Positions 26,466 to 35,486 are shown, counted from the first letter of the stretch. The stretch: 64,000 bases of DNA from Myxococcales bacterium (GCA_016712525.1 JADJQX010000001.1:496001-560000), one strand, 5' to 3'. Notes: generated by a model from the letters alone, not told the origin. Program-made: numbers and translations.

Positions 26466-27340
26466 AAGGGATCGTGCTCGCCGGCGGGAAGGGCACGCGC
26501 CTCTACCCGCTCACGAAGGTGGTGTCGAAGCAGCTCTTGCCCGTGTGGGACAAGCCCCTCGTCTACTACCCGCTCACGACCCTCATGCTCGCGGGCATCC
26601 GCGAGATCCTCGTCGTCTCGACGAGAGAAGACCTCCCTCGGTTCGAGGCGCTGCTCGGCACGGGCGCCGAGTGGGGCATCTCGCTCACGTACGCCGCGCA
26701 AGACGAGCCACGCGGAGTGGCCCACGCGCTCGTCGTCGGCGCCGACTTCGTGGGAAAAGACAAGGTCGCCCTCGTGCTCGGCGACAACGTGTTCTACGGC
26801 CAGAGCCTCGTCGAGCGGCTTCGCCGGGCCGCGAGCCTCGAGCGAGGAGCCACGGTGCTCGCGCACGTCGTGAAGGACCCAGAGCGCTACGGAGTCGTGG
26901 AGCTCGACGGCACCGGCAGGCCGGTCTCCATCGAAGAGAAGCCCGCGGCGCCGCGATCGAGCTACGCGGTGACCGGCCTCTATTTCTACGACGAGGACGC
27001 GGTGACCATCGCGAAGAGCCTCACCCCCTCCGCGCGCGGCGAGCTCGAGATCACGGACGTGAACGCCGAGTACCTAAGGCGTGGCGAGCTCCACGTGGAG
27101 GTGCTCGGCCGAGGCACGACCTGGCTCGACGCGGGCACCCCCGAGGCCCTCGCCCGTGCCACGGCCTACTTTCAGATCCTCGAGGAGCGCCAGGGCCTCA
27201 AGGTCGCCTGCCCCGAGGAGATCGCGTACCGCCTCGGGTACATCGACGACGACGCGCTGCTCGCGCTCGCACACGCCATGGGAGACGTCGACTACGCGCG
27301 CTACCTCGCGCGGCTCGTCGCCCCGAACGAGACCAAATAA
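26462..27340 (+). CDS. rmlA: Glucose-1-phosphate thymidylyltransferase
   Basis: A 292-residue nucleotidyltransferase: GIVLAGGKGTRLYPLTKVVSKQLLPV at the N-terminus (split motif GGKGTRL), LGDNVFYGQ, and the EEKPAAPRSSYAVTGLYFYD and GRGTTWLDAGT signatures of short RmlA. It makes dTDP-glucose for the two upstream enzymes. It starts at a GTG overlapping the rmlD stop (GTGA). Confidence 0.94.
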   Translation: MKGIVLAGGKGTRLYPLTKVVSKQLLPVWDKPLVYYPLTTLMLAGIREILVVSTREDLPRFEALLGTGAEWGISLTYAAQDEPRGVAHALVVGADFVGKDKVALVLGDNVFYGQSLVERLRRAASLERGATVLAHVVKDPERYGVVELDGTGRPVSIEEKPAAPRSSYAVTGLYFYDEDAVTIAKSLTPSARGELEITDVNAEYLRRGELHVEVLGRGTTWLDAGTPEALARATAYFQILEERQGLKVACPEEIAYRLGYIDDDALLALAHAMGDVDYARYLARLVAPNETK

Positions 27341-27374
27341 AGCAAAGATCACGAACACTTACCCAGCACCGCCG

Positions 27375-27651
27375 CGAAACGTTTTGGGCCGGGACCAAAA
27401 AACCAGGAGGTGGGGCCCCAGCGGGCTTCGCCCGTGGGGCGGAGGACAGCGTCCTCCGATGACTACGCGAAACGTTTTGGGCCGGGACCCAAAACCAGGA
27501 GGTGGGGCCCCAGCGGGCTTCGCCCGTGGGGCGGAGGACAGCGTCCTCCGATGACTACGCGAAACGTTTTGGGCCGGGACCCAAAACCAGGAGGTGGGGC
27601 CCCAGCGGGCTTCGCCCGTGGGGCGGAGGACAGAGTCCTCCGATGACTAGG
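27375..27651. repeat. Three tandem copies of a 92-93 bp unit
   Basis: Units begin at 27375, 27468 and 27560 with CGAAACGTTTTGGGCCGGGA and are almost identical. Each holds a UUCG-loop hairpin (CGGGC TTCG CCCG inside a CCCC/GGGG outer stem) and a second hairpin GGAGGAC AGC GTCCTCC. Each unit can also be read as a 31-codon frame beginning MTTRNVLG whose TGA overlaps the ATG of the next unit (ATGA). It fills the gap between the convergent rmlA and GT4 genes. Convergent termination is one possible role; a coding role is unlikely. Confidence 0.85.
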
Positions 27652-27694
27652 CGAGCTAAGTCAGCGGTTTTGGTCGAAGACCATGACCGATGAC

Positions 27695-28924
27695 TTAGCG
27701 CGACGCCGTGATCTCGCGGACGAGCTCGGCGTACCTGTCGAGGCCGGTGCGCAGCGAGAAGTGGCCCTCCGTGAGCTCACGAGCGCGCGCGAGCACGGCG
27801 TCGTCGCGCTTCGTCTCGGCGAGGAAGGTGGCGGCGCGTTCGAGCTCGGTGTCTTCGAGGCTCGCGAGCACGTGGCCCGAGCCGGCCTTCGCGACCCACC
27901 CCGTGACCTCGTCGTTGCAGCCGAAGTAGACCGGGCGCACGCCCGAAGCGAAGAGCTCGGCGAGCTTCGTGGGGACGCTGGCGCGCTTCGCGTCGTTCAC
28001 GACGAGGAGGAGCACCGAGAAGTCGACGAGCGCCATGTAGGCGGGCATAGCAGAGTGAGGCGCGACGCCGATGGTGACCCTCGAGGGATCGAAGCCACGC
28101 GCATCGAAGAGCTTCCGCCACTCGGCCTGTTGGTCGGAGAGCACGAGCACGTGGAGATCGTCGGCCTTCTCGAGCGCGCGACGCACGACCTCGAGCGTCT
28201 CTCCGGCGTAGTACGACTTGTTGAGCGAGCCCACGAGGCCGATGACCCGCTTGCCGCGCGTCTTCTCGCGGATGGCCGAGGGCACGCGCTCGGCGGCCTC
28301 GGCGTCGCGCAGGCGAAACTCGTCGTAGTCGGCGCAGGTGGGGATGTTCACGACCGGCGCGCCCGTCCACGGGCCGAATTTTCCCGTGCGAAGATCGTTC
28401 GCCTGAATCCCGGTGAGGGTGACCACGCCGGCCGCGTCCCGGAAGAAGCGGCGCTCGATCGCGCGCGCGACCGTGCGCACGTCCCTCCGGCCGAACCAGC
28501 GGCCGTCGGTGATGCGCTCGTCGATCCAGTACGAGCGGGCGTCGAACAGGTAAGGGACACGCGTCGTGTAGTGGGCCGCGGAGGTGACGAGCGCGGCGTG
28601 GTAGGCGCGCGCGTGAACCAGGGAAATTTGCCCGGTGGCGGCGAGCTTGGTCACCTCGGCAGTGGCGCGGCCGACGTTGCTCCCCGCGGCCTTCGTGGTG
28701 CCCGAGACGTCGTACGGGAGCGCCGTCCACGTGACGCCAGCTCGCTCGAGGCGCGCGCGCACCTCGGCGGTGTGACCCTGCTTGGCGAGATCCTTCGGGC
28801 GCTCGAGCGAGAGCAGCCGATACGGCACGCCGCGCTCGGCGAGGCCCATCACGATGCGCGCGACCTGGGAGTAGCCGATCGGCTGGAGGATGCCGTCGAA
28901 CGTGACGTAGAGCACCGGCTTCAT
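27695..28924 (-). CDS. GT4-like glycosyltransferase
   Basis: A 409-residue GT-B glycosyltransferase. The N-terminal GILQPIGYSQVARIV acceptor-side loop and the donor-side RVIGLVGSLNKSYYAGE (about 227-243) and SVPTKLAELFASGVRPVYF (about 326-344) segments match family 4 retaining transferases, although the usual E-x7-E motif is weak. Cytoplasmic. It lies 73 bp downstream of the methyltransferase and faces rmlA across the repeat. Confidence 0.8.
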   Translation of the reverse strand: MKPVLYVTFDGILQPIGYSQVARIVMGLAERGVPYRLLSLERPKDLAKQGHTAEVRARLERAGVTWTALPYDVSGTTKAAGSNVGRATAEVTKLAATGQISLVHARAYHAALVTSAAHYTTRVPYLFDARSYWIDERITDGRWFGRRDVRTVARAIERRFFRDAAGVVTLTGIQANDLRTGKFGPWTGAPVVNIPTCADYDEFRLRDAEAAERVPSAIREKTRGKRVIGLVGSLNKSYYAGETLEVVRRALEKADDLHVLVLSDQQAEWRKLFDARGFDPSRVTIGVAPHSAMPAYMALVDFSVLLLVVNDAKRASVPTKLAELFASGVRPVYFGCNDEVTGWVAKAGSGHVLASLEDTELERAATFLAETKRDDAVLARARELTEGHFSLRTGLDRYAELVREITASR

Positions 28925-28997
28925 CGGGAGACCCTCTTCTTTTCGCGCATGGCGCTCGCCCGTCTACCGCGACTTCGCCCCGACGTGAACCACGAGC

Positions 28998-29846
28998 TCA
29001 CGCAGGCTTTCGCGCGACCACTCGCATCGCGTCGAAGAGGTTCAGGGGGACCCCCACCCCACCGAGCAGGGGCGGCGGCGCCGGCAGGCCGAGCTTCGTG
29101 ACCGCCTGGTGCAGCGCGAGCCCGAGCGGCACGACCTTCCACGGCCGGACGACCTCGACCACGTGGAGCCCCGCGCGCGCGAGGAGCGCCCGAAGGGAAG
29201 CCTCGGTGAAGAAATAGAGATGCTCCGGCGGGGTCATGAGGCGCCAACGTTTGCCAGCGAGGCGGCTCGCGATCGAGCCGAAATCCCCCGTCGTGAGCAT
29301 CAGCGCGCCACCCGGCGCGAGGTTCTGCGAAACCCGACGGACCACGTCGTACGGATCGGCGAGGTGCTCGATCACGTCGAGCATCACGCACGCGTCGACG
29401 GGCCCGACGGCCTCGGCCATCGGGTCGTCGTAGACCCCCGTACGTACGTCGAGGCCACGCGCACGAGCGGCCGTCGCCGCGGGCTCCGACACCTCGACCC
29501 CCACGCAGGAATACCGCGCGCCCGCCTCGAGCAAGAAGAAGCCGAACGCCGCGCCGAGCTCGACGAGCCGACCCCCTCCCACGTGCTCGCCGAGCGCCGA
29601 GACCGTCCGCCCGAACTCGCCGCGAAGCACGGCCTCGCTCCCCTCGTAGTCCGCGTAGCCGAGCGCGCCGTCCGCGGTGAAATAGGCCTCGTCGTAGAGG
29701 TCGCGCGTGTCACGCGTGGGCGCTCCGTCGACGAAGCCGAGGCCACATCGGGGGCACGCGACGATGGTCTCGTTCGAGACACGAAAGAGGAACTTGGGGA
29801 GCACGGAGGCGCCGCACGCGGGGCACGCCGGACGGGGAGAGACCAT
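28998..29846 (-). CDS. Class I SAM-dependent methyltransferase with N-terminal zinc ribbon
   Basis: A 282-residue protein. The N-terminus has CPAC and CPRC pairs (about 8-11 and 31-34), a zinc ribbon often seen on sugar or polyketide-tailoring methyltransferases. The SAM domain shows LVELGAAFGFFLLEA (motif I) and ACVMLDVIEHLADP (motif IV). The start at 29846 precedes the ribbon. It is divergent from the GT2 gene and probably modifies a surface glycan or nucleotide sugar. Confidence 0.85.
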   Translation of the reverse strand: MVSPRPACPACGASVLPKFLFRVSNETIVACPRCGLGFVDGAPTRDTRDLYDEAYFTADGALGYADYEGSEAVLRGEFGRTVSALGEHVGGGRLVELGAAFGFFLLEAGARYSCVGVEVSEPAATAARARGLDVRTGVYDDPMAEAVGPVDACVMLDVIEHLADPYDVVRRVSQNLAPGGALMLTTGDFGSIASRLAGKRWRLMTPPEHLYFFTEASLRALLARAGLHVVEVVRPWKVVPLGLALHQAVTKLGLPAPPPLLGGVGVPLNLFDAMRVVARKPA

Positions 29847-29961
29847 GAGACCGAAACCTTCGCCGAGATCGGCGCCCCGAGCAACGCGCCTTCCCGTTTG
29901 ACAAGGGCGGCGTTGTCCGCTCAAAGTCCGCCCGAACCGTGAATTTTCCGCTCGTTTCGAC

Positions 29962-30786
29962 ATGAACGCCCCCCGGCCGACCCCCTCCCCCGACGACGAC
30001 GCGGGCGTCGAGAGCGGGCCCGTGCGCGTCTCGCAGGGCCGCGAGCGGCTCCTCGTGGTCATCCCCGCGAGGAACGAGGCCGAGCGCATCGGAGCGGTGA
30101 TCACGAAGCTCCTCGAGACGCTCCCCGGGGCGCGTGTGCTCGTCGTCGAGGACGGCTCGAGCGACGACACGGTCGGCGTCGCGCGGAGGAGCGGCGCGAC
30201 GGTGCTCCCGCTCGCGGTCGGGATCGGCTACGGCGGGGCACTCCAGACGGGCTTCAAGTACGCGGTTCGCAACGGTTTTTCGCGCGTCGTCACCCTCGAC
30301 GCCGACGGCCAGCACGACCCGCTCGACGTGCCCAAGGTGCTCGCGCGGCTCGGCGAAGGCGGCACCGACCTCGTCATCGGCTCGAGGTTCTGCTCGGACA
30401 CGGGCTACCGCACCGGGGCCGTGCGGCGCGCCACCATGGCCTTCTTCGCGTGGCTCACGAGCCTCCTCGCGGGGCAGCGCATCTCCGACACGACGAGCGG
30501 CTTCCAGGCCATAGGCGGCAAGGCCCTGCGCATGTTCGCGGACGAGTACCCCCACGACTATCCGAACGCCGAGGTGCTCGTCGACCTCGCGCGGCACGGC
30601 GGCAAGATCGCCGAGGTGCCCATCGTCGTGCACGCGCGCACGGGCGGCACCTCGATGTTCGACGTGTGGAGCGCGGCCTACTACGTCGTCAAAATGAACC
30701 TCTCGATCCTCATGGTGCTCCTCCGCAAGCGGCGCACCCTCCCCGCGATCCCCGAACGAACCGAGAACGGAGGCGCCGAGCCGTGA
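29962..30786 (+). CDS. GT2 polyprenyl-phosphate mannose-synthase-like transferase
   Basis: A 274-residue GT-A enzyme of the DPM1-like family: VVIPARNEAERIG (about 32-44), VVEDGSSDDTV, LDADGQHDP (DxD-type metal site, about 113-121), and SDTTSGFQAIGG. There are no clear transmembrane segments, as for soluble DPM1. It should transfer a sugar from a nucleotide donor to polyprenyl phosphate. The next gene encodes a small DUF2304 membrane protein, a common partner. First of a seven-gene overlapping operon. Confidence 0.88.
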   Translation: MNAPRPTPSPDDDAGVESGPVRVSQGRERLLVVIPARNEAERIGAVITKLLETLPGARVLVVEDGSSDDTVGVARRSGATVLPLAVGIGYGGALQTGFKYAVRNGFSRVVTLDADGQHDPLDVPKVLARLGEGGTDLVIGSRFCSDTGYRTGAVRRATMAFFAWLTSLLAGQRISDTTSGFQAIGGKALRMFADEYPHDYPNAEVLVDLARHGGKIAEVPIVVHARTGGTSMFDVWSAAYYVVKMNLSILMVLLRKRRTLPAIPERTENGGAEP

Positions 30787-31178
30787 GCCCGCAAGGTAAC
30801 GTCGTCATCGGGGCGCTCGCCACGGTGCTCCTCCTCGTGATGCTGAACATGCTGCGGAAGCGCAAGATCAGCGAAGAGGTGAGCCTCATCTGGATCGTGG
30901 CGTTCGCGTCGGTCATCGTGCTCGTCGCGCTGCCGGGCCTCACGGCGCGCCTCACGCACCTCGTCGGGGCCATCTATCCCGCGTCGGTGCTCACGCTGCT
31001 CGCGCTCGCGTTCATCGGGGTGATGCTCGTGTACTCGTCGGTCAAGATCTCGCGGCTCTCGCAGGAGGTGCGGGCGCTGGCGCAACGGCAGGTCATCGTC
31101 GAGGCCGAGAACCAGGCCCTCCGCGCGCGCCTCGAGGCCGAGGGCGGACCACGCTCCGAAGGCGAGCCCTCGCGATGA
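30783..31178 (+). CDS. DUF2304-type small membrane protein
   Basis: A 131-residue protein with three hydrophobic helices (about 6-22, 34-52 and 62-83) and a charged C-terminal coiled coil (about 85-120). Its size, SLIWIV segment and location directly after a DPM1-like GT2 fit DUF2304. It starts at a GTG overlapping the GT2 stop (GTGA). It probably anchors the transferase or helps flip the lipid-linked sugar. Confidence 0.82.
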   Translation: MSPQGNVVIGALATVLLLVMLNMLRKRKISEEVSLIWIVAFASVIVLVALPGLTARLTHLVGAIYPASVLTLLALAFIGVMLVYSSVKISRLSQEVRALAQRQVIVEAENQALRARLEAEGGPRSEGEPSR

Positions 31179-32173
31179 ACCTCGCGGGGAAACGCGTGCT
31201 CGTCACGGGCGCGGACGGCTTCATCGGGAGCCACCTCGTCGAGGCGCTCGTCGCCCACGGGGCCGAGGTGCGCGCGTTCGTCGTCTACAACTCGCTCGGG
31301 TCGTGGGGCTGGCTCGACACGCTCCCCGAGGCCACGAAGGCGAAGCTCGAGGTGGTCGCGGGCGACATCCGCGACCCGCACGTCGTGTCCGAGGCGGTGC
31401 GCGGCGTCGACGCGGTGCTGCACCTCGCGGCCCTTATCGCGATCCCGTACTCGTACGTGGCCCCCGCGTCGTACGTCGAGACGAACGTCACGGGCACGCT
31501 CCACGTGCTCACGGCGGCGCGCACCCACGGCACGGCGCGCGTGCTCGTCACGTCGACCTCCGAGGTGTACGGCACGGCACGCTACGTCCCCATCGACGAG
31601 CGGCACCCGCTCTCGGGCCAGTCGCCCTACGCGGCCACCAAGATCGGCGCCGACCGGCTCGCCGAGTCGTTCCACAAGTCGTTCGGGGTGCCCGTCGTGA
31701 TCGCGCGCCCCTTCAACACCTACGGCCCGCGGCAGTCGGCGCGCGCCGTGCTCCCCACGATCGTCACGCAGCTCCTCTCCGGCGCCGACGAGATCCGCCT
31801 CGGCAACCTCGCGCCCACGCGCGACCTCAACTTCGTCACCGACACGTGCCGCGGCATGATCGCGCTCGCCGAGTGCGACGCCGCCGTGGGAGAAGAGGTG
31901 CAGATCGCCACCCAGACCGAGGTCTCGGTGGGCGACCTCGCGACCCGCCTGGTCGCCTTGATCCGCCCCGAGGCGCGCATCGTGACCGAGGCCGCGCGCC
32001 TCCGCCCCGAGGCCTCCGAGGTCGAGCGGCTCGTCGGAAGTAACCAAAAGATTCGGGCACTTACGGGGTGGTCGCCCCAGGTCGAGCTCGACGAAGGGCT
32101 CGCGCGGACCCTCGCCTGGTTCCGAGAGCCCGGAAACCTCGCGCGCTACCGGGCCCATCACTATGCGACGTGA
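31175..32173 (+). CDS. legB: LegB-like NAD-dependent 4,6-dehydratase
   Basis: A 332-residue extended SDR. TGADGFIGSHLVEAL (11-25) and the distinctive FVVYNSLGSWGWLD stretch are typical of LegB, the first enzyme of legionaminic acid synthesis (4,6-dehydration of an NDP-GlcNAc). Catalytic elements are STSEVYG (127-133) and Tyr152/Lys156. The ATG overlaps the DUF2304 stop (ATGA). No LegC aminotransferase or legionaminate synthase lies beside it, so a different 6-deoxy-amino sugar is possible. Confidence 0.82.
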   Translation: MNLAGKRVLVTGADGFIGSHLVEALVAHGAEVRAFVVYNSLGSWGWLDTLPEATKAKLEVVAGDIRDPHVVSEAVRGVDAVLHLAALIAIPYSYVAPASYVETNVTGTLHVLTAARTHGTARVLVTSTSEVYGTARYVPIDERHPLSGQSPYAATKIGADRLAESFHKSFGVPVVIARPFNTYGPRQSARAVLPTIVTQLLSGADEIRLGNLAPTRDLNFVTDTCRGMIALAECDAAVGEEVQIATQTEVSVGDLATRLVALIRPEARIVTEAARLRPEASEVERLVGSNQKIRALTGWSPQVELDEGLARTLAWFREPGNLARYRAHHYAT

Positions 32174-32213
32174 TCCGAGCCCGAGCGGCCCTCGCCTCGT
32201 GTAGAAGCGGCTC

Positions 32214-32927
32214 GTGCGCGCGATCCTCCTCGCCGGGGGCCTCGGGACCCGGCTCAAACCCTACACCACGCTGGTGCCGAAGCCGCTCGTGCCGATCGGC
32301 GGCGAAGTGTCCATCATCGAGATCGTGATCCGTCAGCTCGTGCGCCGAGGGTTCACGCACGTGACCATCGCGGTGAACCACCTCGCCGAGCTCATCATGG
32401 CCTTCCTGGGGGACGGCTCGCGCTGGGGCGTCAAGGTCGACTACTCGGTCGAGAGCGAGCCGCTCGGCACCATCGGGCCCCTCACGCTCGTGCCGGATCT
32501 GCCCGAGCACTTCCTCGTGATGAACGGCGATATCCTGACCGACTTCGACTACGCGAGCTTCCTGCGCGGCCACGAGGCGCGCTCGAACGCCGTGTCGGTC
32601 GCCTCGTTCCAACGTGACACGAAGATCGATTTCGGAGTGCTCGAGTACGACGCCGAGGGTCGGCTCACGGCCTTCCGTGAGAAGCCCGTCCTCCGCTTCG
32701 ACGTGAGCATGGGGATCTACGCCCTCTCGCGGCGCGTGATCGAGGGCCTGCCCAAGGGCAAAAAGTACGGCTTCGACGATCTCATGCTCGACTCGCTCCG
32801 CGACGGCGCGAGCGTGCACATCGTGCCCTTCCAGGGGCTCTGGCTCGACGTGGGCCGGCCCGACGACTACGACACCGTGAACGAGACGTACGCGGAGCTC
32901 AAGCCGCGGCTCGGGATCGGGCCATGA
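32214..32927 (+). CDS. Sugar-1-phosphate nucleotidyltransferase
   Basis: A 237-residue nucleotidyltransferase: AILLAGGLGTRLKPYT (GG-x-GTRL loop), MNGDILTDFD metal site, FREKPVLRFDVSMGIY and WLDVGRPDDYD. This is the mannose-1-phosphate guanylyltransferase/glucose-1-phosphate uridylyltransferase-like class without a C-terminal hexapeptide domain. It starts at a GTG. Its position after a LegB-like gene recalls the PtmE GDP-glucosamine enzyme of Campylobacter legionaminate synthesis, but the nucleotide cannot be read from the sequence. Confidence 0.85.
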   Translation: MRAILLAGGLGTRLKPYTTLVPKPLVPIGGEVSIIEIVIRQLVRRGFTHVTIAVNHLAELIMAFLGDGSRWGVKVDYSVESEPLGTIGPLTLVPDLPEHFLVMNGDILTDFDYASFLRGHEARSNAVSVASFQRDTKIDFGVLEYDAEGRLTAFREKPVLRFDVSMGIYALSRRVIEGLPKGKKYGFDDLMLDSLRDGASVHIVPFQGLWLDVGRPDDYDTVNETYAELKPRLGIGP

Positions 32928-33763
32928 CCGTCCTCGTCACGGGCGCCGCGGGCGCGGTGGGTCGCGCGCTCGTACCTCTGCTCGAGGCGCGCGAGGGCTC
33001 GGTCGTGACGACGGACGCCGTGCACACGAGCCATCGAGCTCATCTCGTGGCCGATCTCGCCGAGCCTTCGGAGGCACGCGCCCTCGTCGAGCGCATCCGC
33101 CCCGACTGCATCGTTCACCTCGCCGGAGCGTTCTCGGGGCACCTCGAGACCGACTACCGCGCGAACGTGCGCACGACGCAGAGCCTCCTCTCGGCGGTGT
33201 CCGACCTCGCGCCCACGTGCCGTATCGTGCTCGTCGGGAGCGCCGCCGAGTACGGAAAGGTCGCACCTCACGAGAACCCGGTGCGCGAGACGCACAGGCT
33301 CGCGCCGCGCAGCATCTACGGCCTCACCAAGGCCACGCAGACGTCCCTCATGCACCTCTACGCCGCGCTCTACGGGCTCGACGTGGTGATGGCGCGCGCG
33401 TTCAACCTCACGGGCAAGGGCCTCTCGGAGCGGCTCCTCCCCGGGCGGCTCGAGCGTGAGATCGACCGCGTGCGCTCGGGAGAGATCGATCGCATCGTGC
33501 TCGGCTCGCTCGAGGCGCGGCGCGATCTCTTACCCGTCGAGCGCTTCGCCGCGGAGCTCCTTCGCGTCGCGGATCACGGCGCGCGCGACGAGGTGTACCA
33601 CGTGGCGAGCGGCGCCCCGACGCGCATGCGCGACTACGTGAGCGCGACCCTCGAGGCCGCGGGGCTCGACCTCGGTGTGGTCGAAGAGACGGGGCTCGGC
33701 TCCGGCCGAAGCGCGGACGTAGTGGACGTTTGGGCGAACGTGGAAAAGCTCCGTGGCCTCTGA
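32924..33763 (+). CDS. NAD-dependent epimerase/dehydratase (extended SDR)
   Basis: A 279-residue extended SDR: TGAAGAVGRALVPLL loop, IVHLAGAFSGH, LVGSAAEYG and YGLTKATQT (catalytic Tyr/Lys). The NLTGKGLSERLLPGRL and VERFAAELLRV stretches resemble GDP-4-dehydro-rhamnose reductase/epimerase proteins. It overlaps its neighbours by 4 and 11 bases in the glycan operon and probably reduces or epimerises the NDP-4-keto sugar made upstream. Confidence 0.85.
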   Translation: MTVLVTGAAGAVGRALVPLLEAREGSVVTTDAVHTSHRAHLVADLAEPSEARALVERIRPDCIVHLAGAFSGHLETDYRANVRTTQSLLSAVSDLAPTCRIVLVGSAAEYGKVAPHENPVRETHRLAPRSIYGLTKATQTSLMHLYAALYGLDVVMARAFNLTGKGLSERLLPGRLEREIDRVRSGEIDRIVLGSLEARRDLLPVERFAAELLRVADHGARDEVYHVASGAPTRMRDYVSATLEAAGLDLGVVEETGLGSGRSADVVDVWANVEKLRGL

Positions 33764-35486
33764 TCGTCCCCCTTCGTCGAGGAGCGGGGCCGCTCCGCCG
33801 ACAGCCGCGCATGCTCCCGCCGAGAGGCTCGAGGGAGAGAGCGACGACGGCTCGACCGCGGCCACGACGGTGGGAGGCAAACGCGCGTGGCTCCCCGAGC
33901 TCACGATCGTAGACGTCACGCTCGCGCTCTCGGGCATGCTCTTCGGCGCGCAGTCCCTCTTTTATCCGTTCGGGCGCGACCAGGCGACCCACGGGTACAT
34001 CGGTCGCGAGTGGCTCGCCGGGCGCCTCCCGTTCGTGTCGACGTTCGACATCAAGACGCCGGGGATCTTCTTCGTCCACATGGCGACCTTCGCGATCTTC
34101 GGGGAGCACACCTGGGGCCTCCGCGTCGTCGACCTCTTCGGCTGCGTGCTCACGACCGGGTTCCTCGTGGCGTACGCGCTCACCCCCCCGGGCGAGCGGC
34201 CCCGTCGCGGGCTCGTCGGCTTCTCCGTGCTCGCGGTCAACCTTCTTTACTATGGTCCGTTCGACTTCTGGAACTCGGGCCAGTGCGAGAGCTTCTGCAG
34301 CGTCTTCTCGATCGCCGGCATGATGGTCGCGCTCCGCGCGCGCCCGAGAGATGCGCTCGTGAGCGGCCTCGCCGTGGGGCTCTTCACGAGCCTCGCCGTG
34401 CTCTTCAAGCCTCCGTGCTTGTGGAACGCCATCGTGGTCTTCGCCGTCTTCGCGGCCCAGCTCGTGCGCAAAGCTCCGTCACGCGACCTGCGTGTACGCG
34501 CCATCACGCGCGCCGCCGCCGCGAGCGCGATCGGGGGAGCCCTGCCTCCCGCGCTGGTCATCGGGTACTTCGGCGCCAAAGGCGCGCTGCCGGCCATGTA
34601 CGACGTGCTCGTCGTCACGAGCCGTCAGTACGTCGCTGGGGGGAGCTACGCCGACAGCTTCCTCCAGGGCCTCCAGCTCTTTTCGTGGGGCATTCTCAAC
34701 TTCAACGCCACGCTGCTCGTCTCCATGAACGCGCTCGTCGTGGGCGCTGTGCTCGCGCGGCGGAGGGGCGATCGCGACACTTTCTTCCTCTACTGCGCGT
34801 GCATCGGAGGCCTCGTCGCGGGCTTCCTCACCGTGGTGATCCAGCTCAAGTTCTTCACGTACCACTGGTCGGCGATGCTCGGGTTCTTGGTGCTCGCGGT
34901 GACGGCGCTCGCGAAGGGCCTCTGCGAGCGCCTCGACGCGGCCGGGAAGACGTACGGACCGAAGCTCGCCGTGGCCGTGCTCGTCCTCGCCTACCTCACG
35001 GGGACGGCGCAGGTCGCGCGCTCGCTCGGGCTCGCGAAGCGCGCGCTCTACTACGCTCGCACGGGGGACGACGAGCCGCTCGGCGAGATGTGGGACGTAC
35101 CCGGCTTTTACCCCTGGAAAGACGCCAAAAAGACGGGGCTCTGGCTCGCGCAGCACGCCGGGGCCGACGAGCGTGTCGCCGTGCGCGGGTTCGAGCCGCA
35201 GATCTACTTCTTCGCGAAGAAGAGGTACGACGGCCGCTACTTCTGGACGACCTTCCTCACCGCGCGGCGCTTCTCCAAGAACCGTGATCACCTCTCTCGC
35301 GAGGACTTCGCGAGCTTCAAGGTCAAACCTCCGAAGTGGGTCGTGGCCCTCTCGTACGAGCACGAGGGCGTCGACGCCGCCGAGACCTACGAGGCCCTCG
35401 GCTACGTACGCCGGGTCGTCGAAGGCCATTTCGTCATCCTCGAGGACGTCGGGAAGCTCGACTTCGGTGACGAGGTGCGGTGGTGA
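33753..35486 (+). CDS. GT39/ArnT-like membrane glycosyltransferase
   Basis: A 577-residue polytopic membrane protein with a disordered N-terminus (about 1-45) and about ten hydrophobic segments. The first periplasmic loop FGRDQATHGYIGREWLAGRL followed by TFDIKTPGIFFVHM corresponds to the acidic-residue and K-x-P motifs of PMT/ArnT-type transferases that use polyprenyl-phosphate sugars. A soluble C-terminal domain (about 440-577) follows. The donor is probably made by the GT2/DUF2304 pair. Starts at a GTG inside the previous gene. Confidence 0.83.
   Translation: MASDRPPSSRSGAAPPTAAHAPAERLEGESDDGSTAATTVGGKRAWLPELTIVDVTLALSGMLFGAQSLFYPFGRDQATHGYIGREWLAGRLPFVSTFDIKTPGIFFVHMATFAIFGEHTWGLRVVDLFGCVLTTGFLVAYALTPPGERPRRGLVGFSVLAVNLLYYGPFDFWNSGQCESFCSVFSIAGMMVALRARPRDALVSGLAVGLFTSLAVLFKPPCLWNAIVVFAVFAAQLVRKAPSRDLRVRAITRAAAASAIGGALPPALVIGYFGAKGALPAMYDVLVVTSRQYVAGGSYADSFLQGLQLFSWGILNFNATLLVSMNALVVGAVLARRRGDRDTFFLYCACIGGLVAGFLTVVIQLKFFTYHWSAMLGFLVLAVTALAKGLCERLDAAGKTYGPKLAVAVLVLAYLTGTAQVARSLGLAKRALYYARTGDDEPLGEMWDVPGFYPWKDAKKTGLWLAQHAGADERVAVRGFEPQIYFFAKKRYDGRYFWTTFLTARRFSKNRDHLSREDFASFKVKPPKWVVALSYEHEGVDAAETYEALGYVRRVVEGHFVILEDVGKLDFGDEVRW

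Noticed and set aside
27375..27651. CRISPR array
   Set aside because: The units are contiguous 92-bp copies with no spacers of differing sequence and there are no cas genes nearby.
27410..27693. Short ORFs (PGGGAPAGFARGAED-type peptides) across the tandem repeat
   Set aside because: They arise from the repeat itself, in several frames, without ribosome sites. I keep the repeat as a DNA feature and only mention the ATGA chaining as a finding.
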